A DNA stretch of 64,000 nt from Lagopus muta. Its lineage: Eukaryota; Chordata; Aves; Galliformes; Phasianidae. Shown here piece after piece: positions 20,389 through 33,793 of the stretch (within the stretch, counting starts at the first letter, position 1; every line of letters starts with the position of its first letter). The notes under the pieces were generated by a model. The model saw nothing but the letters and a program-made list of their open reading frames with translations. It made no database searches and was not told the origin of the DNA. The stretch covers positions 18,017,219-18,081,218 of the forward strand of contig NC_064444.1 of the NCBI RefSeq assembly GCF_023343835.1. The letters run 5' to 3'. A program made the position numbers and the translations under genes.

Positions 20389-22636
20389 TGCTTTGAAGGC
20401 AGAGAGATTAAAATTTCCTCCCAGAAGCCTGGTAATGGTTTCTCCGTCTCGTTCTTGAAACCGTTTTCGTGAATGCCATACGGATATCCTCAGCTCCAGT
20501 TGTTTGTGTTGCATTCACCTGACAAAGATCAAGCGTGGCTGTTTATGCTGGCGATGCGTTCAGCCTGTGGCTGCTCGTTTCTTGCTCCTCAGGGAACAAT
20601 TTGGATTGCTGTTGAGCCCTCCTGCCCCACTTGTGGGGTCCAGAGCTGAATGCAAGTCTGAACAATGGAATTTGCTGAAAGAATTAGCTGGTGGCTGTGG
20701 GGACTTTAAACAAGCAGAACCTTTGTGAGACATTTAAAAGCATTTTGGGCATTTTCCCACCAGCAAGGAGAGGCCTTTCCTTGCTCAAAATTCTGTTTTA
20801 AAGAAGCTCTGAGGTGTGAGCATCTGTGCAAATAGTTTGCCTGTTGCTTGTTGCCTTTCTTTTATGCACGCAGTACGTTTGTGCTTGCGTGTATGGGAAC
20901 CCCCATGAAGGTGGTACAGCAAGGAAGATTTTCCTTTTGTAACTTACCAGCGTGTGCTTTTGTTTTGAAGGGTGTGAATGTAAATATTGTTTTGATGTAC
21001 ATTATGGGATGTTGGTTTATGGGGCTGTTGTTGTATTTCCGTTTGGCCCACAGATGTGTGTTGGAAGAGCTTTTCTGAATGGATGGAAAACAAAATGCAG
21101 AGAAAATAAACTATGTTCTGTTTTAGTTCTGTTGCTGCTCATTTCTCTACCCAAATGTGGAAGAAGACAACAAATTGCAGGAGGGAGACCCTGCCTCGTG
21201 GACCCATCATCAGTGAATGAAAGAGGCAGAGGCCTGCCGAGCGCGGTGCGTCTGCTGCTCACTTTCTCAGCTCTTTTCCTTTGCAGTTTACTGTTTCAAA
21301 GAGACATCAGTGACAGAAGAGGTGTGAGCAGTGTGTCGGAGCTCCTTGGTCTTGTTACCCATCTTGGCAGACAGGTGCTGTGCGTGGAGCCTGCTTGCAC
21401 AGCGAGGGCTGTCCAAAGGATCTTCAGTTCCTGCTGGCTGTGACAGCCCCTATGGTAGGAAACCACACTGCAGTTTTGTCTGCAAAGTCTTTTATTAATC
21501 CTTATCCAAATGCTTTCATTCTAAGTGCTTGCTTTCAGTGAATGGTGTTATTAAACAAAGAGAAGCTGCGTGCCTTATTTCTCTGCTGTACTGACATGGG
21601 TTCCGACTGCTCATCTTCGGCCTGGCTATCAGGTTTGTCATGAGACTTTGTGCTAGCTGGTTCTGATTGCAGCTATGAATGCTGACATTTCTCACTGCCT
21701 CTTTACTTGGGAAGTGAAGGAGGACCCCAGGTTAGGGAGCTGGTCAGTATTGCAGCATATCCTAGAGACAGGAGATGATATAAGAGGTGTACTTCTCTGG
21801 TACCTTGATTTTCATATAGATGGCAGATATTGGGGGCAACCTTTAAACTAGAAATGCTGTTGAATGCCTGCTGATGTGGAGGCTGGCATTGTCTCACTTG
21901 ATCTTAACTCTAGACTGGAGCGTTGGCAGTGAACGTCAAAATGTGCTTCAGGAGAAATGAGTCCAGAAGTGAATGGTCATTAAAATGGGGGCTGCGTTGG
22001 AGGAGCCTGTGTGAAGGACTGTGTCAAATTTGGTGGAAGTGTGGTTTAATGTGGCTGTACTGAATTACAGGGAAATGTAAATGCCTCTAATTGTATTTAA
22101 GCTACTAAACAATTCTTTGAAATATTTACTTTTCACAATATTGCAGTATAAAAATATTGCTTGAAAGCACATGAGATGGCAGATTAGAAACAGAAGGGAA
22201 GGCGTGGCTTTCCTTGTTTTGCTGTTAGAAACCTTAAAGACCGCATATGTCATTTCTTCAGTCTTTAAAGTCACTTTATACGCTACGTTATATTGATTGT
22301 AAGTCTTATGTTAGTTGTGGTAGATCTTGTGCAAGCTTGCCTGCCAGCTCTTGAGTTTTGGGTGTTGTCAGAGCTGAGCTGAATTGCTGAACACAGAGCA
22401 GAGGAGCATTCTCTTTTAGGCTGAGCAGAGAGATTGAGCGAATTCTTCCACTGTGTTCTATCCTGTTCTTGGTAAAGGAGGGGGGATGAAATTTTACCTA
22501 TAAGACAGACCTATTTGAAGGCAACTACTGCACCACGCTTGGTGGTCTCTTTTAAAGGATGTTTTTCTTCTGTAGGAAACCTGGACGTGTTTATTTAAGT
22601 CATCTTCAGTGTTTTATTAAATGAAGATGACTGCTG

Positions 22637-22740
22637 CTTGTTAACGAATTGATTTATCTAAATTGAGGGGGAGCGGGGAGAAGTGCCTGTCACTTGTTGA
22701 CAAATTGATTTACCTAAATTGGTGGGTGCTGGGGAGAAGA
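22637..22740 (+). repeat. Imperfect tandem duplication, period about 56 bp
   Basis: Unit 1 starts cttgttaacgaattgattta at 22637; unit 2 starts cttgttgacaaattgattta at 22693. Both contain ctaaattg and end in ggggagaag. The two units differ at roughly a fifth of positions. Confidence 0.8.
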
Positions 22741-24149
22741 GAATCAATATTTGAAACTTATTTGTTGCTGAAGTCAGAGATCATTATCTGTACGGCTGAG
22801 AGATGTGGATGGATGAAGGCTGCCTGATACAAATGGAAGCTCGCGCTGCTGTACCCTGAGGTCCTAAGCTGTCAGGTACCTGTGCCTCAAAACAATGACC
22901 TGATGGCCAGGCAGTAATAAAACCTCAATTAGATGGAGGAACGAAGGGGCTGCGGTGGTGAAGTGTCTTAATTTAAGTCTCTAGAGGGTTAAGGTGATTA
23001 AATGCTTCTATATAATCAGTTGACTGCTCCAGGTTGGTGACAGTGTACTCTACAGCCGTCGAGTTGAAAAGTAATGAAGCCTATCTTAGGGTCACAAACT
23101 TGGCTCTGAGGTGGCCTCCAATAATGATGCTCTTGGCAGAGGAGTGTGGGAGTGGGGCAGGAGCACAGTTGCTGCTGGGGACATCTGAATCACAGGAGCA
23201 GTGTGGGAAGCTGGGTTCCCTGCCTTCCTTCCCTACTGCAGCTGCACTGATGGAAGATCCCAACTACACCAGCCTGAGAAACACACGGTGCAAGGTGAGC
23301 TCAGAGCCCTGCATGGAATAGGTTGTGCAGGGTGTTGGGAACCAGGCCCCCTGGGTTGGGATTCTTGCAAGATTCCTCACAGGTAGCAACGCTGCTGCTC
23401 AGCACTGGGGGCTTGCTGTCACACAGCTCTTACAGCTGGCACTGAATGTGTTGGCACAGGCTGGAAGGGATCTGGATTGGCTGATGCACAGAGTGTCAGA
23501 GGGCAGCTCGATCCCAGCCAGCTGGAAAGCTTGCCTAACCATCAGTGACAGCAAGCTCACACTTTCAGTGGAAGCTCTGGAGTAGCTGGGTGCTTAATAG
23601 CTGTCAGTACTGTAACCTTAACTGTAAATCACCAAGTAATTGATTTCAGAGTGTTAATGAAAAGTAGATTTACGGAGAAGTACAATTGTGCCTAAGACGC
23701 ACGGTTAATAGCACTGGCACTGAACAAACCCTAAATTGGCTCTGTGCTTCCGTTACGAAACAGGGTAGCATAAGCCCATAAACTTCTGTAGATTGCTTTG
23801 CTCTTAATTACAAGACCAGCTTTACCAAAGTGAACGAGCTCGCATACTTAAATGCAGGTTTTGAATTTGGAAACCTGCTCAGAGCTCTGGCTGTTGTCCA
23901 GCTTTTGTTCCCTCACCTCCTGCAGGGAGTGAGAGAGACCCCAGGCTGATGAGATATTTGATCTGATCCAAGTTCTGTGGGGACTCTGCACAGGAAGAGG
24001 ATTAGATCTAAGAGTGAAGTTTGTTCTGGCCAGTTTATCCCTGGGTGATGGAAGGAACAGACCAGAAATTGCTCCTTAGGCTGGATGCTGAAGCGGTGGT
24101 GAAAGTGGAGCTCAACCAGCATTCTATAGGCCTGTTCCCAGTCACCCTG

Positions 24150-24260
24150 TGTCACAGAACCATGAAGGATGGAAAGGCCTCTAGGATCATCTGGTCCAAC
24201 CATCACCAATGTCATCCTGATAGCGTTCAGTGTGTGCAACCACACCTGAGCTGACCTGCA
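24150..24260 (-). mobile_element. CR1 LINE 3' end fragment (minus orientation)
   Basis: Reads 'cacagaaccatgaaggatgg', 'aaaggcctctaggatcatct' and ggtccaaccatcacc, the reverse complement of a CR1 3' end. The right boundary is uncertain. Confidence 0.75.
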
Positions 24261-27200
24261 AGTGGGGCTGGAGCTGCACGCACAGTTGGGAGCACCTCCC
24301 TGCTCCTCCCTCACTACATGAATCATCCCATCACTCTTAGCAGTTTTGAAGTGACCTGAACTGCTTCCCAGAGGAAACGGTGACAGCAGCAGTCTTGGGA
24401 GCAGGAGTGGAAGTAATGAAGCAGTAATTAGCAATTAATGAAACGTGGTGAAACTTACAGTTTTAATAACTGTGCTGGCCTAGAGGTTTGATGCTGAAAT
24501 GTAGCAGTCTCTTGGAAATATGCAACTCTGGAGCTTAATTATCATAATTTCCTTTAGACACCATCTGCTCTTAGAGCCAACTCGTGTGTTTATTCCTTCC
24601 CCCGAAGGCAGCTGAGGTTTTAAGGATTCCACTCCTGTGGCTTTTCACAGCAGAGAAGGTTAGGAGAGCAGGGGTGGGTTTGGGGCTGAGGTGGACTTTG
24701 TGGCTTGTCAGATGGAGTCTGAGAAGGCCAGGTTCTGTTACAATAGGCAGAAAGGTGTTTAGATGTGGAAAGAAGGAACGGGGGGAAAACTGTTATCAGA
24801 ACCTCCTTTGTAGTTTGCAGAGAGTTCAGTCTTGTTTTCAGTGGGAGTACAGGTGGGCTGTGCTGCCTGCATTCCCTTCTGAACCCACTGAGCAACGCCT
24901 GGAAAACTATAACTCCTTACAAATGCTATGATACAATGAAAGGCTGTGATTGTCAAGTCAGCCCTCACCTGAAGTCAGTATTGTGTTGCTAACACCATGC
25001 AAACCCCAGTAACCCCATTGTGAGGAGGGGGAACACGGTCCCACAGCAGTGGTGATGCATGCAGCCAAGCTTCTCGTGCCTCACATCTGTTGTTCTGCTG
25101 TGCTTTACCAGTCATATGCTGTTTTATGCCTTGCTGAGCACTGTAAGGGCAGCTCAGGTTAAAACCACCTTGCTGCTCTTCTCTCTTAAGGGTGAGCCTG
25201 GAAATTGGTCAGATCATGACAACAAATAGCCAAACAGCCCCTGCCTTCCCCTGACTCCTCATGTAATCACTAGTGGCAGGAGTGAAGGGTTGGTCAGTCA
25301 GGAGCAGTGGATTAGGCTGAATGCTTTCTTCCTTGTCTGCTGCGGAGATGCCCAATGGACTTCATCAGAGCAAAGCACTTTTCAAGCAGCAAAGGTGAGA
25401 AAATAGCACATGGGAATTTTGAAAGATGCAAGTGCTGTTGTAGACGTCATCTCTTCCCACTGAAGGGCTGTGTTAAGGATTCAATTTTGTCTTGTGTAAA
25501 TCAGTTTTAATTAATAGAGCAGATGTACCAACAATGCATCTGGAGATGAAATGGAGGGGAAAGAAAAGAGGCAGCTGGTGCTGGTGGATGTAAATATTTG
25601 CTTTTTGGGAAGTGAAGCTCTGTTTCTGAAACTTCAGATTCAAATTCAGATTTCAGTTTCAGGAGAATGCTGCTTTGCCTGTGGAGATATATGGAGCAGA
25701 AAAAATCAGCTGAACCATAATGCTTTGTTTGATTCCAGCACATGTGATGTAAGAAGCATAAGGCTTTGGAGCAGGGCCAGCACATGAAGTCTCGGTTCCT
25801 ACTAAAATATTAAGGCTCAGCCCCACGTTGGTAGAGCATGCAGTGATTTCAGGGATGACTGGAACAAGAAGCCTTCCCCTGGCCACTGCATCACAGTCTG
25901 ATATGAAGCATGGACAAATGGAGATGCTAGCTTTGGCCCCCTGGCGCAGGGCAGAGGGCTGTGGTGCAATTAAATGAGGCCTTGATGGCAAGCCAAGTGA
26001 AAGAGTTGCATGTATCTGAAAGCCTCTGCTGGGGAGATATGACAGATATAGCTGGGGGCTCTAAACTTCATGTAGTGCTGAGGGTTTCAGGAAAAAAATA
26101 GGCAGTGTGTGAATTAAACGTGGTATGCTTTGGGGCCCACTGCATTTCTGCTTGAGGTACTGAAGGGCTATGTCTGTTCAGGATGATTTGCAGAGTTTTT
26201 GTTACTGTCCGTGACTAAAAATTGGGAAACAACCCTAAAAGCAGAGAGACCTGAAGCAAATAAAGAATGTAAGCAGACGGAACCCCAAACAAATAGGAAC
26301 AGCCCAGAGAAAAGGGAGAAGAAAAAGCGATTTCACCAAGAAGTCATACGTGGAAAGCAGCAGAACTGGAAAGCTGGAGGAGGCAGACAAGAAGGAGGGT
26401 TGATCTAGAGCAAATATTTCTAGACCTGAAGTCACTTGCCCTTACTGTGTTGTATTTGCAATGTGAAACACCCCACTATCTGTCACTTCTGTTTCAGAGC
26501 TCTGTTGCCAGTTCTGATACCCTGCTCTGGTTGCTCGTGTCCTGTTTTCCATCCTTTGTTGACAGTGGGGAGCAGCAGGCATCGTGAAGGTGAAAATGTA
26601 ATGGATTGGAAGAGGCAGCTGAACCACTTGCAGGCAGAGATTTGTCAGGTCCTCAGCACTGCAGGTGAAGCAGCTGAAATCTTTCAGAATTACGATCTCT
26701 TCCAGGATGGCTCACGCAGTTTCCAGGGTGCTGTGGAGCCTGATTTGACATTACAAAGGGATCTTGAGCTCTAAACCTCAGGCAAGTAATTTTTTGCTAT
26801 TAGAAAAAGTCACAGTCTCTGTTATTCTGTTTGTCATTACCAGATGTTGAATTGGCAGATGTTGAACTAGCAGCCTTACTTCCAACTCTGCCTTCTCCAG
26901 GTCCTGTATGTTATCCCTGTGTGTTTTGGCTGTGTGCATTTATGGACTTTCTGCACCCATTCCTTTTTATCCCAGTAATTGATCTGGAAAAACTGAATTG
27001 CTAACAGTCAGTGTATTCAAGATCACATCCTCAGTAGGTGATAGGATATGCCTGAAGCAGTAACTTGATCATATTGGGGGATTTTTGCAGAGCCACATCT
27101 CCAGGTTTAGAACTCAGGACATTTCAACAGCAGTGAGGTAGGAAAGCATGAAGAGGCTGCAAAGCTCTCAGCTACAGTCCTGTACGTGCTGAGTGTGCAT

Positions 27201-30200
27201 GTACTCAAATGAGCTGCACTGCCCCAAACTGCAGAAGTGACTGAAGAAAAGCAGTTAAAGGTTGTGTCATTCTCTGAGGATTTCTGAGAACTAAATGAAA
27301 GTAGTGTTGTTCCTGACTTCTTATTCTCTCAGGTCCCAGTGTAGCCAGGCTCACTCTGTATCCTTAGGGTGTTCCTTTCTATTCCTGCTGTGTAGTTGGT
27401 CTGCTTGATGTTTGTGCTCCCTAATAAGATTATGGCAAAAACTAGGTGTCTGCATCCAAGATCACAAGGCTGCGCCTGAAGAAAGGAGCTCCTGGCTTTC
27501 ATTTGAATGCAATCTGGAGCCTTTTTATTTAGCTTCAATGCAAGGTGTCTAACCTAGCCAGATAACCACTCCTGACCAGCAAGCCTTGCTAATTGTTGTT
27601 CCCCTTGAACACAGTGGCACAGTGTGGCAGCTGAGTTTTGTGGTTGCACTCTGTCTTTCCTGGGCTGGTTCATGTAGGATGCTGGGCACCCTATCTTCAA
27701 ACCTAACAAAGAACAAATCTTTTATGAAGGCTGTAGCACTCAGCAGTGATGCTAAGGCCTTTGGAGAGGGGCCTGGTATGCCTTCAAGTTTCATTCTTTC
27801 CAATAACAATAAATTGTCCAGGGTTTGCTCGGTACTTCAGCTGACTGTAAAGCAGCAGGCAGACCTGTTGTGTGATGCTTAAATGCCTGGGCAGCCTGCC
27901 CTGCTTTGTAGGGGAACTGGGAACCTTTGGAGGCACTTTGGTAACAACTGCAGTGCTGTAAGGCAACAAAAGAAAGCAGTTGGTTGAATTCTGCCATCAG
28001 ACACTGCAGGCCTTTCTTTGATAAAGGGGGCAGAGGGCAAGCAAAGCTGTCCTAGGTGGACTGTTGGGGAAGAGTGATGTTTTGTCAAGGACTCAACTAG
28101 CCAGCTTCCTGCTGAGCTGTGAGATGCAAGATCTCAAAGCTGGCTCAATTTAGATGGAGCTGTGCATCAGAGCTGCACTTCAGAACCTGATGGAGAATGT
28201 CCCTGCAGGGGGGACTGTAATTGCCATGTGTTGTGACCATAATGATATGGGGGAAAGAATAGGGGCAGCTGCGGGGAATAAATGAGATGGTGTGTCTGAT
28301 GACTCCCAGATCTCGTATTTCCTGGGTGTTAGATCTGCCCTGGAAAGCAGGAGGAGGGAACCTGGGTCTCCTCAGCTGTGTACACCCTCATTTCAGCCTG
28401 GCTCAGCATTTGTTAGAAAGCAGGATGGAGAAGGGAGACCTGGGCCAAGCTCTTAGCTAGCAGAGCATGATTTCTGCTCTGGTTTTGTAGAGGTAGAAGG
28501 TTGGGTTGGCTGAGCTTTGGGTTTAACTTCCTCTGTGGCTCTCCAGGCTGCTCACCCCAGCTGCCCATCACTGGCACTCCTGTTTTCTTGTCTGCTCAAA
28601 CAGTTGGGTTAAAGAAGGCCTTGGTTATTCTTTTCCTTTTTTTGTTTCCTCTCTTGGAGAAGTGTCTCATTTACTTTTTGCAGCTGTCCTGACTCTCTCC
28701 CACTATCATTACAGTGAAGCAATGTGGCAATTACAGGGCTGGCCACCCCCAGGAGGAGGATGTGCTCCACTGGCTTTTAAAGAGCGTGCAGCCCTGCGCT
28801 CATCCCCAAAGCTTTTCCCTTCTCCTGAGATGAGTTTTATTGCTCTGCCATTCCAAGCACTTGTGCAGACAGGAAATAACTAGAGAGTGGGCTGGTTTCA
28901 GGAAACTTCAGTTCTCTGAATCTCCTTTGGATGGTATGTTGCCCCACACAATGCCTTCCCTCTTCTTTTCCCCTCAAAGAGATACTTTCTGAACTGAGCG
29001 TATCAGAGGTGGTGTAAAGGCACTGATTGCTTTGGTGTTGAAGTACTGAACAAGGACAGAAGAACAACTGATGTTTTGTTCTGTTTTGTTTTTCTTGAAG
29101 ATTTGACCCTATGGGGAGCTGCCTCTTTAGAAGGGATGGTGGCACTGGGGTCTGAGTGCTGTCAGCCCTTGGCCACGTCCTGGGTTTGTCAGGCTGTGTC
29201 ACAACTGGCTTTCCTCCCCCCAGCCAGACTCTGGAGCTGGGTTGCTGCAGGACATCCAGCTGGTCAGACAGCAGGGCCTGAGCTAACGAGGAAGGGTTTG
29301 TGGTCCAGCTCTGATCCTGCTGAAGCCACTTATGTTGCCAGTTCAGAACCCAACCCTAATGGTGGGGCTGAATCAGACCTGCTGGCTTTCACTGCAGAGA
29401 ACAGGGGGTTTACAAGCTAATGCCTAATCCTATGGGCAACCTCAGAGCCATTTCTTTGGCAACTTGTAGGAAATATTCTGTTTTGGGTTTTGTGTAGGGT
29501 GGTATAAAGCAATCCCTTGCAGCTGGAGGCCAGAAGGATGGTGCTCAGGGACTCCTGTGGCAGCTGTCTTGCTGTTGTCGCAGTGGGTTCCATTCCTGTG
29601 TTTTGTTTCAGAACACTTTAACAAAAAATTCCTTGTATTTCCTTTCCTCTGAGGTGAGAGAGTTCCTGGAAATATCAGGTCCTGGTAGAACTGAGGAGCA
29701 TTTCGTCAAGTCTTTTTCCCTGAACTGGGTTGAGTGCAGCTTGCAGAACATTTGGTCCTGGGGCACCAACACAGTGAGTCTGTGTTGGCACTGGGCTGCA
29801 GCTCAGGTACTGCAGGGAGATGCTGGCTGTTGGGGTAGGCTGACTTGCCCTCTTTTTCCCCAATGGTTCTGTGCTCTGTGTACCAACTAACAAGCTGTTT
29901 TGTGTTGGCAGAGCTTGAGGACCCATCCGCCCATGTTCCCAGGTGAACCCATAGGAGCCCCTTGCTACGAGCTGCAGTGAGCTCTGCTGTATTTTGGCAG
30001 CGTTTGACATCTCCCAGACGATTATTAAATCTGCCAATTGGGGATATTTAACGCCCTCCTTCTGGCACTGGTGCCTATAAACCTTGGTTTGCCCTTCAAA
30101 GAACTGTTAGCTGAAGCTTCTCCATTTTGTCACTTGCCAAATGCCACCAGTGAAGCTCTGCTTTCGTTGCTTTGGGCGTTTACACGTTGCCTTTAATTAG

Positions 30201-31304
30201 GACATGTGCTTTTGTGGCCAGGGGCTGATTGGCAGCTCTGTACTGACAAAGTCCAGGAGAAAAATAGATGGTGTACTGTATTATTTGTTATACTTGAAGG
30301 AATGGGTTGTTTAGCCCATCTGCCTTTGTACACATCCTTTGGGGGGGATGCAGGGCCTCAGAATCCAGCTTCCTTTGCAAGATTTTAAAGCATCAACTGT
30401 TAAAGGTTAAAATACCTCTGGCAATATGGATCAATACACGGGGATTTAAGAGCGCTCTAAATTAAGCAGACAAATGAGTTAAACTGCATTTAGCTAATTC
30501 CCTGGCTGTGAATAACCCAGCCAGTCCCGAGCCTCAGCTGGAGACATCTGAGGCTGTCTGGTATTTATAGCAGAGATCTCAGACTTCCTTGGATGTGGTT
30601 GGGCTGCAAGTTATGGCTTTATGGACCAGAAGGTAGGAGGCACTTTTAAGTGGCCTCTTTTAATGCAGATCTGAGACTTTTGCTTCTGTCCTAGACTTCA
30701 GTGGCTTTCACAGGGGTCCCATCTTGGGTCTGTTTTTCTCCTTAAGGCACAGCTTTGCTTTGCCAAGTCTCTGTGAATTAGGGCAACCTTTACTGTAGAT
30801 CTGTAGATGTATCCCTCTAGGAAGCTGTATTCTATGAGGATGCAGGGCAGGCTTAAAAATAGTTCAACTTCCCATTAATTACTCAGTAGGAAGGCAGCTG
30901 TGTGAATAGCTGAGCAGCAGCTCTGGTTGAGTGTTGGCCCTGCAAGGAATGCCTGTTGTTTAATCTGAAGGGCTGCTGTAGGCAATCTTCCTGCAAGCAA
31001 GAATCTTCCCAGTGGCTGAGATCTGCAGGTTCCTAATCAGAGGAAAGGCTGTCCCAGCCAAATCAGGGCTGGACTCCTGATTGCGTCTTGATAGGGACGA
31101 TTACTCGTCCATTGGAAAAGAGCTACTGTTTTATTGAGGGGTTTGGCATATGTTAGCTGAGCATCTCTAGGCTCTCAGCAGTGCTTCAGCTCTGCTTTTT
31201 GGAGCCCATGAGCTGGGTTTGCCTGATTCTAAGGAATATTATCTGCTTTCTAACAAGGCTGAGCTAGGCTGAGTGCCCTATAATCCCACATATGTGTATG
31301 TACT

Positions 31305-31955
31305 GATAGAGGAGCTCAGAACGGCCCTGTGCAGAAGTACTTGGGGGTCCTGGTGGGTGAATAGCTGGACTTGAGCCAGAGGTGTGTGTGCTTGCAGCCT
31401 GGGAAGCCAACAGCATCACGGACTGCATCAGCAGAGGGGTGGCGTGGGGCGGGGAGCAGACTGACCCCTGTTACTGTGCCCTTGTGAGGCCCTATCTGGA
31501 GTACTGTGTCCAAGCCTGGGACCTCCAGTGGGAGGGATGTGGAGCTGTTGGAGCAGGTCCAGAGAAGGCCACATGCTCACAGGGCTGGAGAACCTCTCCT
31601 ATGAAGAAAGGCTGAGGGATTGGGCTTGTTTAGCTTGAAGGGAAGGCTCTGAGGAGACCTCACTGCTGCCTTCCTGTACTTGAGGGAGCTTACCAGCAGG
31701 AGGGAGACTGACTTTTTACATATTCCAACAGTGACAGGACGAGGGGAGATGGCTTTAAACTAACAGAGAGGAGATTTGGGTTGGATGTCAGGAATAAATA
31801 TTTTACTTGAGGGCCAGTGAGACCCTGGGACAACTGTCCAGAGCTGTGGGTACCCCATCCCTGGAGGTGCCCAAGGCTGTGGTGGGGGTTTGGAACTGGA
31901 TGATCTTTAAGGTCCCCTCCAACTTAAGCCATTCTGTGGTATGTTTCTGTGATTT
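31305..31955 (+). mobile_element. CR1 LINE relic with end of reverse-transcriptase ORF and 3' UTR
   Basis: This is the longest CR1 copy in the window, about 650 bp. At 31480-31570 the frame reads LVRPYLEYCVQAWD, which is the conserved end of the CR1 ORF2 reverse-transcriptase region. It is followed by the element's 3' UTR ('ggagaacctctcctatgaag', 'ccctggaggtgcccaaggct') and the 3' end 'ccaacttaagccattctgtg'. It is 5'-truncated, as most CR1 copies are, and cannot encode an active protein. Confidence 0.92.
31480..31615 (+). pseudogene. CR1 ORF2 C-terminal fragment
   Basis: LVRPYLEYCVQAWD and the following degenerate frame match the C-terminal part of non-LTR retrotransposon ORF2. Only the last few dozen codons survive and downstream codons are broken (a stop follows KKG). 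Confidence 0.75.
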
Positions 31956-33730
31956 CTGCTTTTTCTTCCCTTGTATGGCTTGGGTGCTTCAGGAAGCCCT
32001 TCTTTCAGCCTGTGTAACACATGCTTCATCAAGTTGTCTGGGATACTGGCATCTGTCATTTCTTGGCTGGATCCCTCTGGTTTATATCAGCAGCTGCCCT
32101 TTTGGTTGCCCGTCTCTGACTTGTTCTTTTTGTTTCCTTGTTTGTTAGCTGAACACAATGGGGGAGGAAAGTCAGTGCTAGAGTCAATCCCCTCCTACCA
32201 CTGCAAGGAGCCATGGGTGGTTTTGTGATGGAGTATTTTGAGAGACCAGAACTTGAAGTCCTACAGCACAGGTATGTGACTTGACCTGGGATTTGCCCTT
32301 TATGTTCCTGCTCTAAGGGTTACCTTTGTTTTTCCTGGTAAAGAGAACAAGCACAAAGATGTACCTCAATGTAGGAAAAGAAAAATCAAACTCTTCCTTG
32401 TGTGCTTGTTACAAGAGGCAGTTAAGCTTGAATCGGTAACATGCTGAACCTTCTTCCTCTCACTGGGACACGCTTTGTGTTTGCAGCCAGTTCCTTCAGG
32501 GTAAGGGGAAAGGTTTGCTGTGATGGTACATTGGATTAACTAACCCATACCATGCCTGCTGCTGCTAATTCAAATTCTAGCTCTTCCTCTGAACGGGGGC
32601 ACTTGCTGTTCTTTTACCAACTGTAGGTTTATCGTAGCTATCAGAGCCTTGGTTGTTCTTCCATCCCAGCACCCAGCTTCTTTAACAAGTACATCACTGA
32701 TGTCTTCTCTGCCTGTCGTTCTCTGACATGCTCTCTGTGCAGAGTGCTGTGCTTTCGATCCAGCCATGCCCCCTGAGGACAGACCTTCATGCTGCTGGAT
32801 TGCAAGGCTGTGAAGAAGAGGTATGTATTGTATTCCACTGCATGGCCAATGTAGCTTGCTCAGCAGTGGAGGAGCAATGAGAAAAATCCATTTGGACCAT
32901 CCAGCCTTGGTCTGACTCATGCCAGTGCTGCCCTGCATATTCACCTCCTAGCTGCAGGGCAGGCTGTAGGTTCTCAAGCAGCTCCAGACTACAGAAGGGC
33001 AGGGACAAAGTTGGTGCAGTAGTCAGGGCTGGTGCTGCTGCCCCAGGTTTCAACTGATGTCTGTGCTGTACCTGAAGAGAGACTCAGCCTTGATGCCTGC
33101 CCCAGCTTCCAAAAAGGCTCCTTTCCTCTTTCCATGGGATTACTGGTTCACTGCTCACACACAAGGTGGATGCTTTCAGTGCCTTTCAGCTAAACACGGG
33201 CTTCCCTCTTTGGTACAAAGCAGCTGGCAATTTTGTCTCGGCTGATAGTTCAACAGATGGCTGCTTAAAAACAGCAATCAAAGCAGGGGAGACTTTCTTC
33301 TCTTCAAGGACTGTGCTGAGGTCAGCTTCCAGAACAATGCAGGATGTTTCAGCTATGGCACAGGGTCCAAAAGGACAGATGTGGGTATCAGGAAATTTCA
33401 GAGGCAGAATAGAGGCTTATGTGACCTGAAAGTTTGGGAATTTCCATCCTGGAAGATATTTAACATAGTATGCAATCATGTTTAACTTTGAAATTGGCCC
33501 TCTTTCCAATAGGGGATGGGTTGATCATTGGACTTAGATGTCTTTTCCAATCTTAATGGTTCTCTTGAAGAGCAGCTGTTTCAGGCTCACCTGGATTATC
33601 ACCATAATGAGTTGGGTTTCTTTTGGGAAAACATCCCCAGGAGAGATTACATTTGCTGTCTGACCCTTGTTTGTGTTTTGTGCCAGCTGTTTGTGCCAGA
33701 AGCCTTGAAATTGTGCTGTAGGCTCAAAGG

Positions 33731-33793
33731 GACAGTTAAATCAAGGAGGATGAGCACAGGATTAGTTCCCAGGGTGACAGGATGTGTGCAAGG
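33731..33793 (+). repeat. 63-bp dispersed direct repeat, copy B
   Basis: Same orientation as copy A at 18804-18866, 62 of 63 positions identical, about 14.9 kb away. The bases before (ggctcaaagg) and after (ctgtgttatg) differ from those around copy A. Confidence 0.9.

Larger units (their letters stand above)
18867..31304. other. Gene-free stretch, first part of the CMTR2-HYDIN interval
   Basis: No coding exon was recognised on either strand. It contains a G-run (19463-19474), a CT/poly-T tract (20334-20386), an imperfect tandem duplication (22637-22740) and a short CR1 fragment (24150-24260). The open frames here are short, show no family motifs and have codon use typical of random frames. 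Confidence 0.5.
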
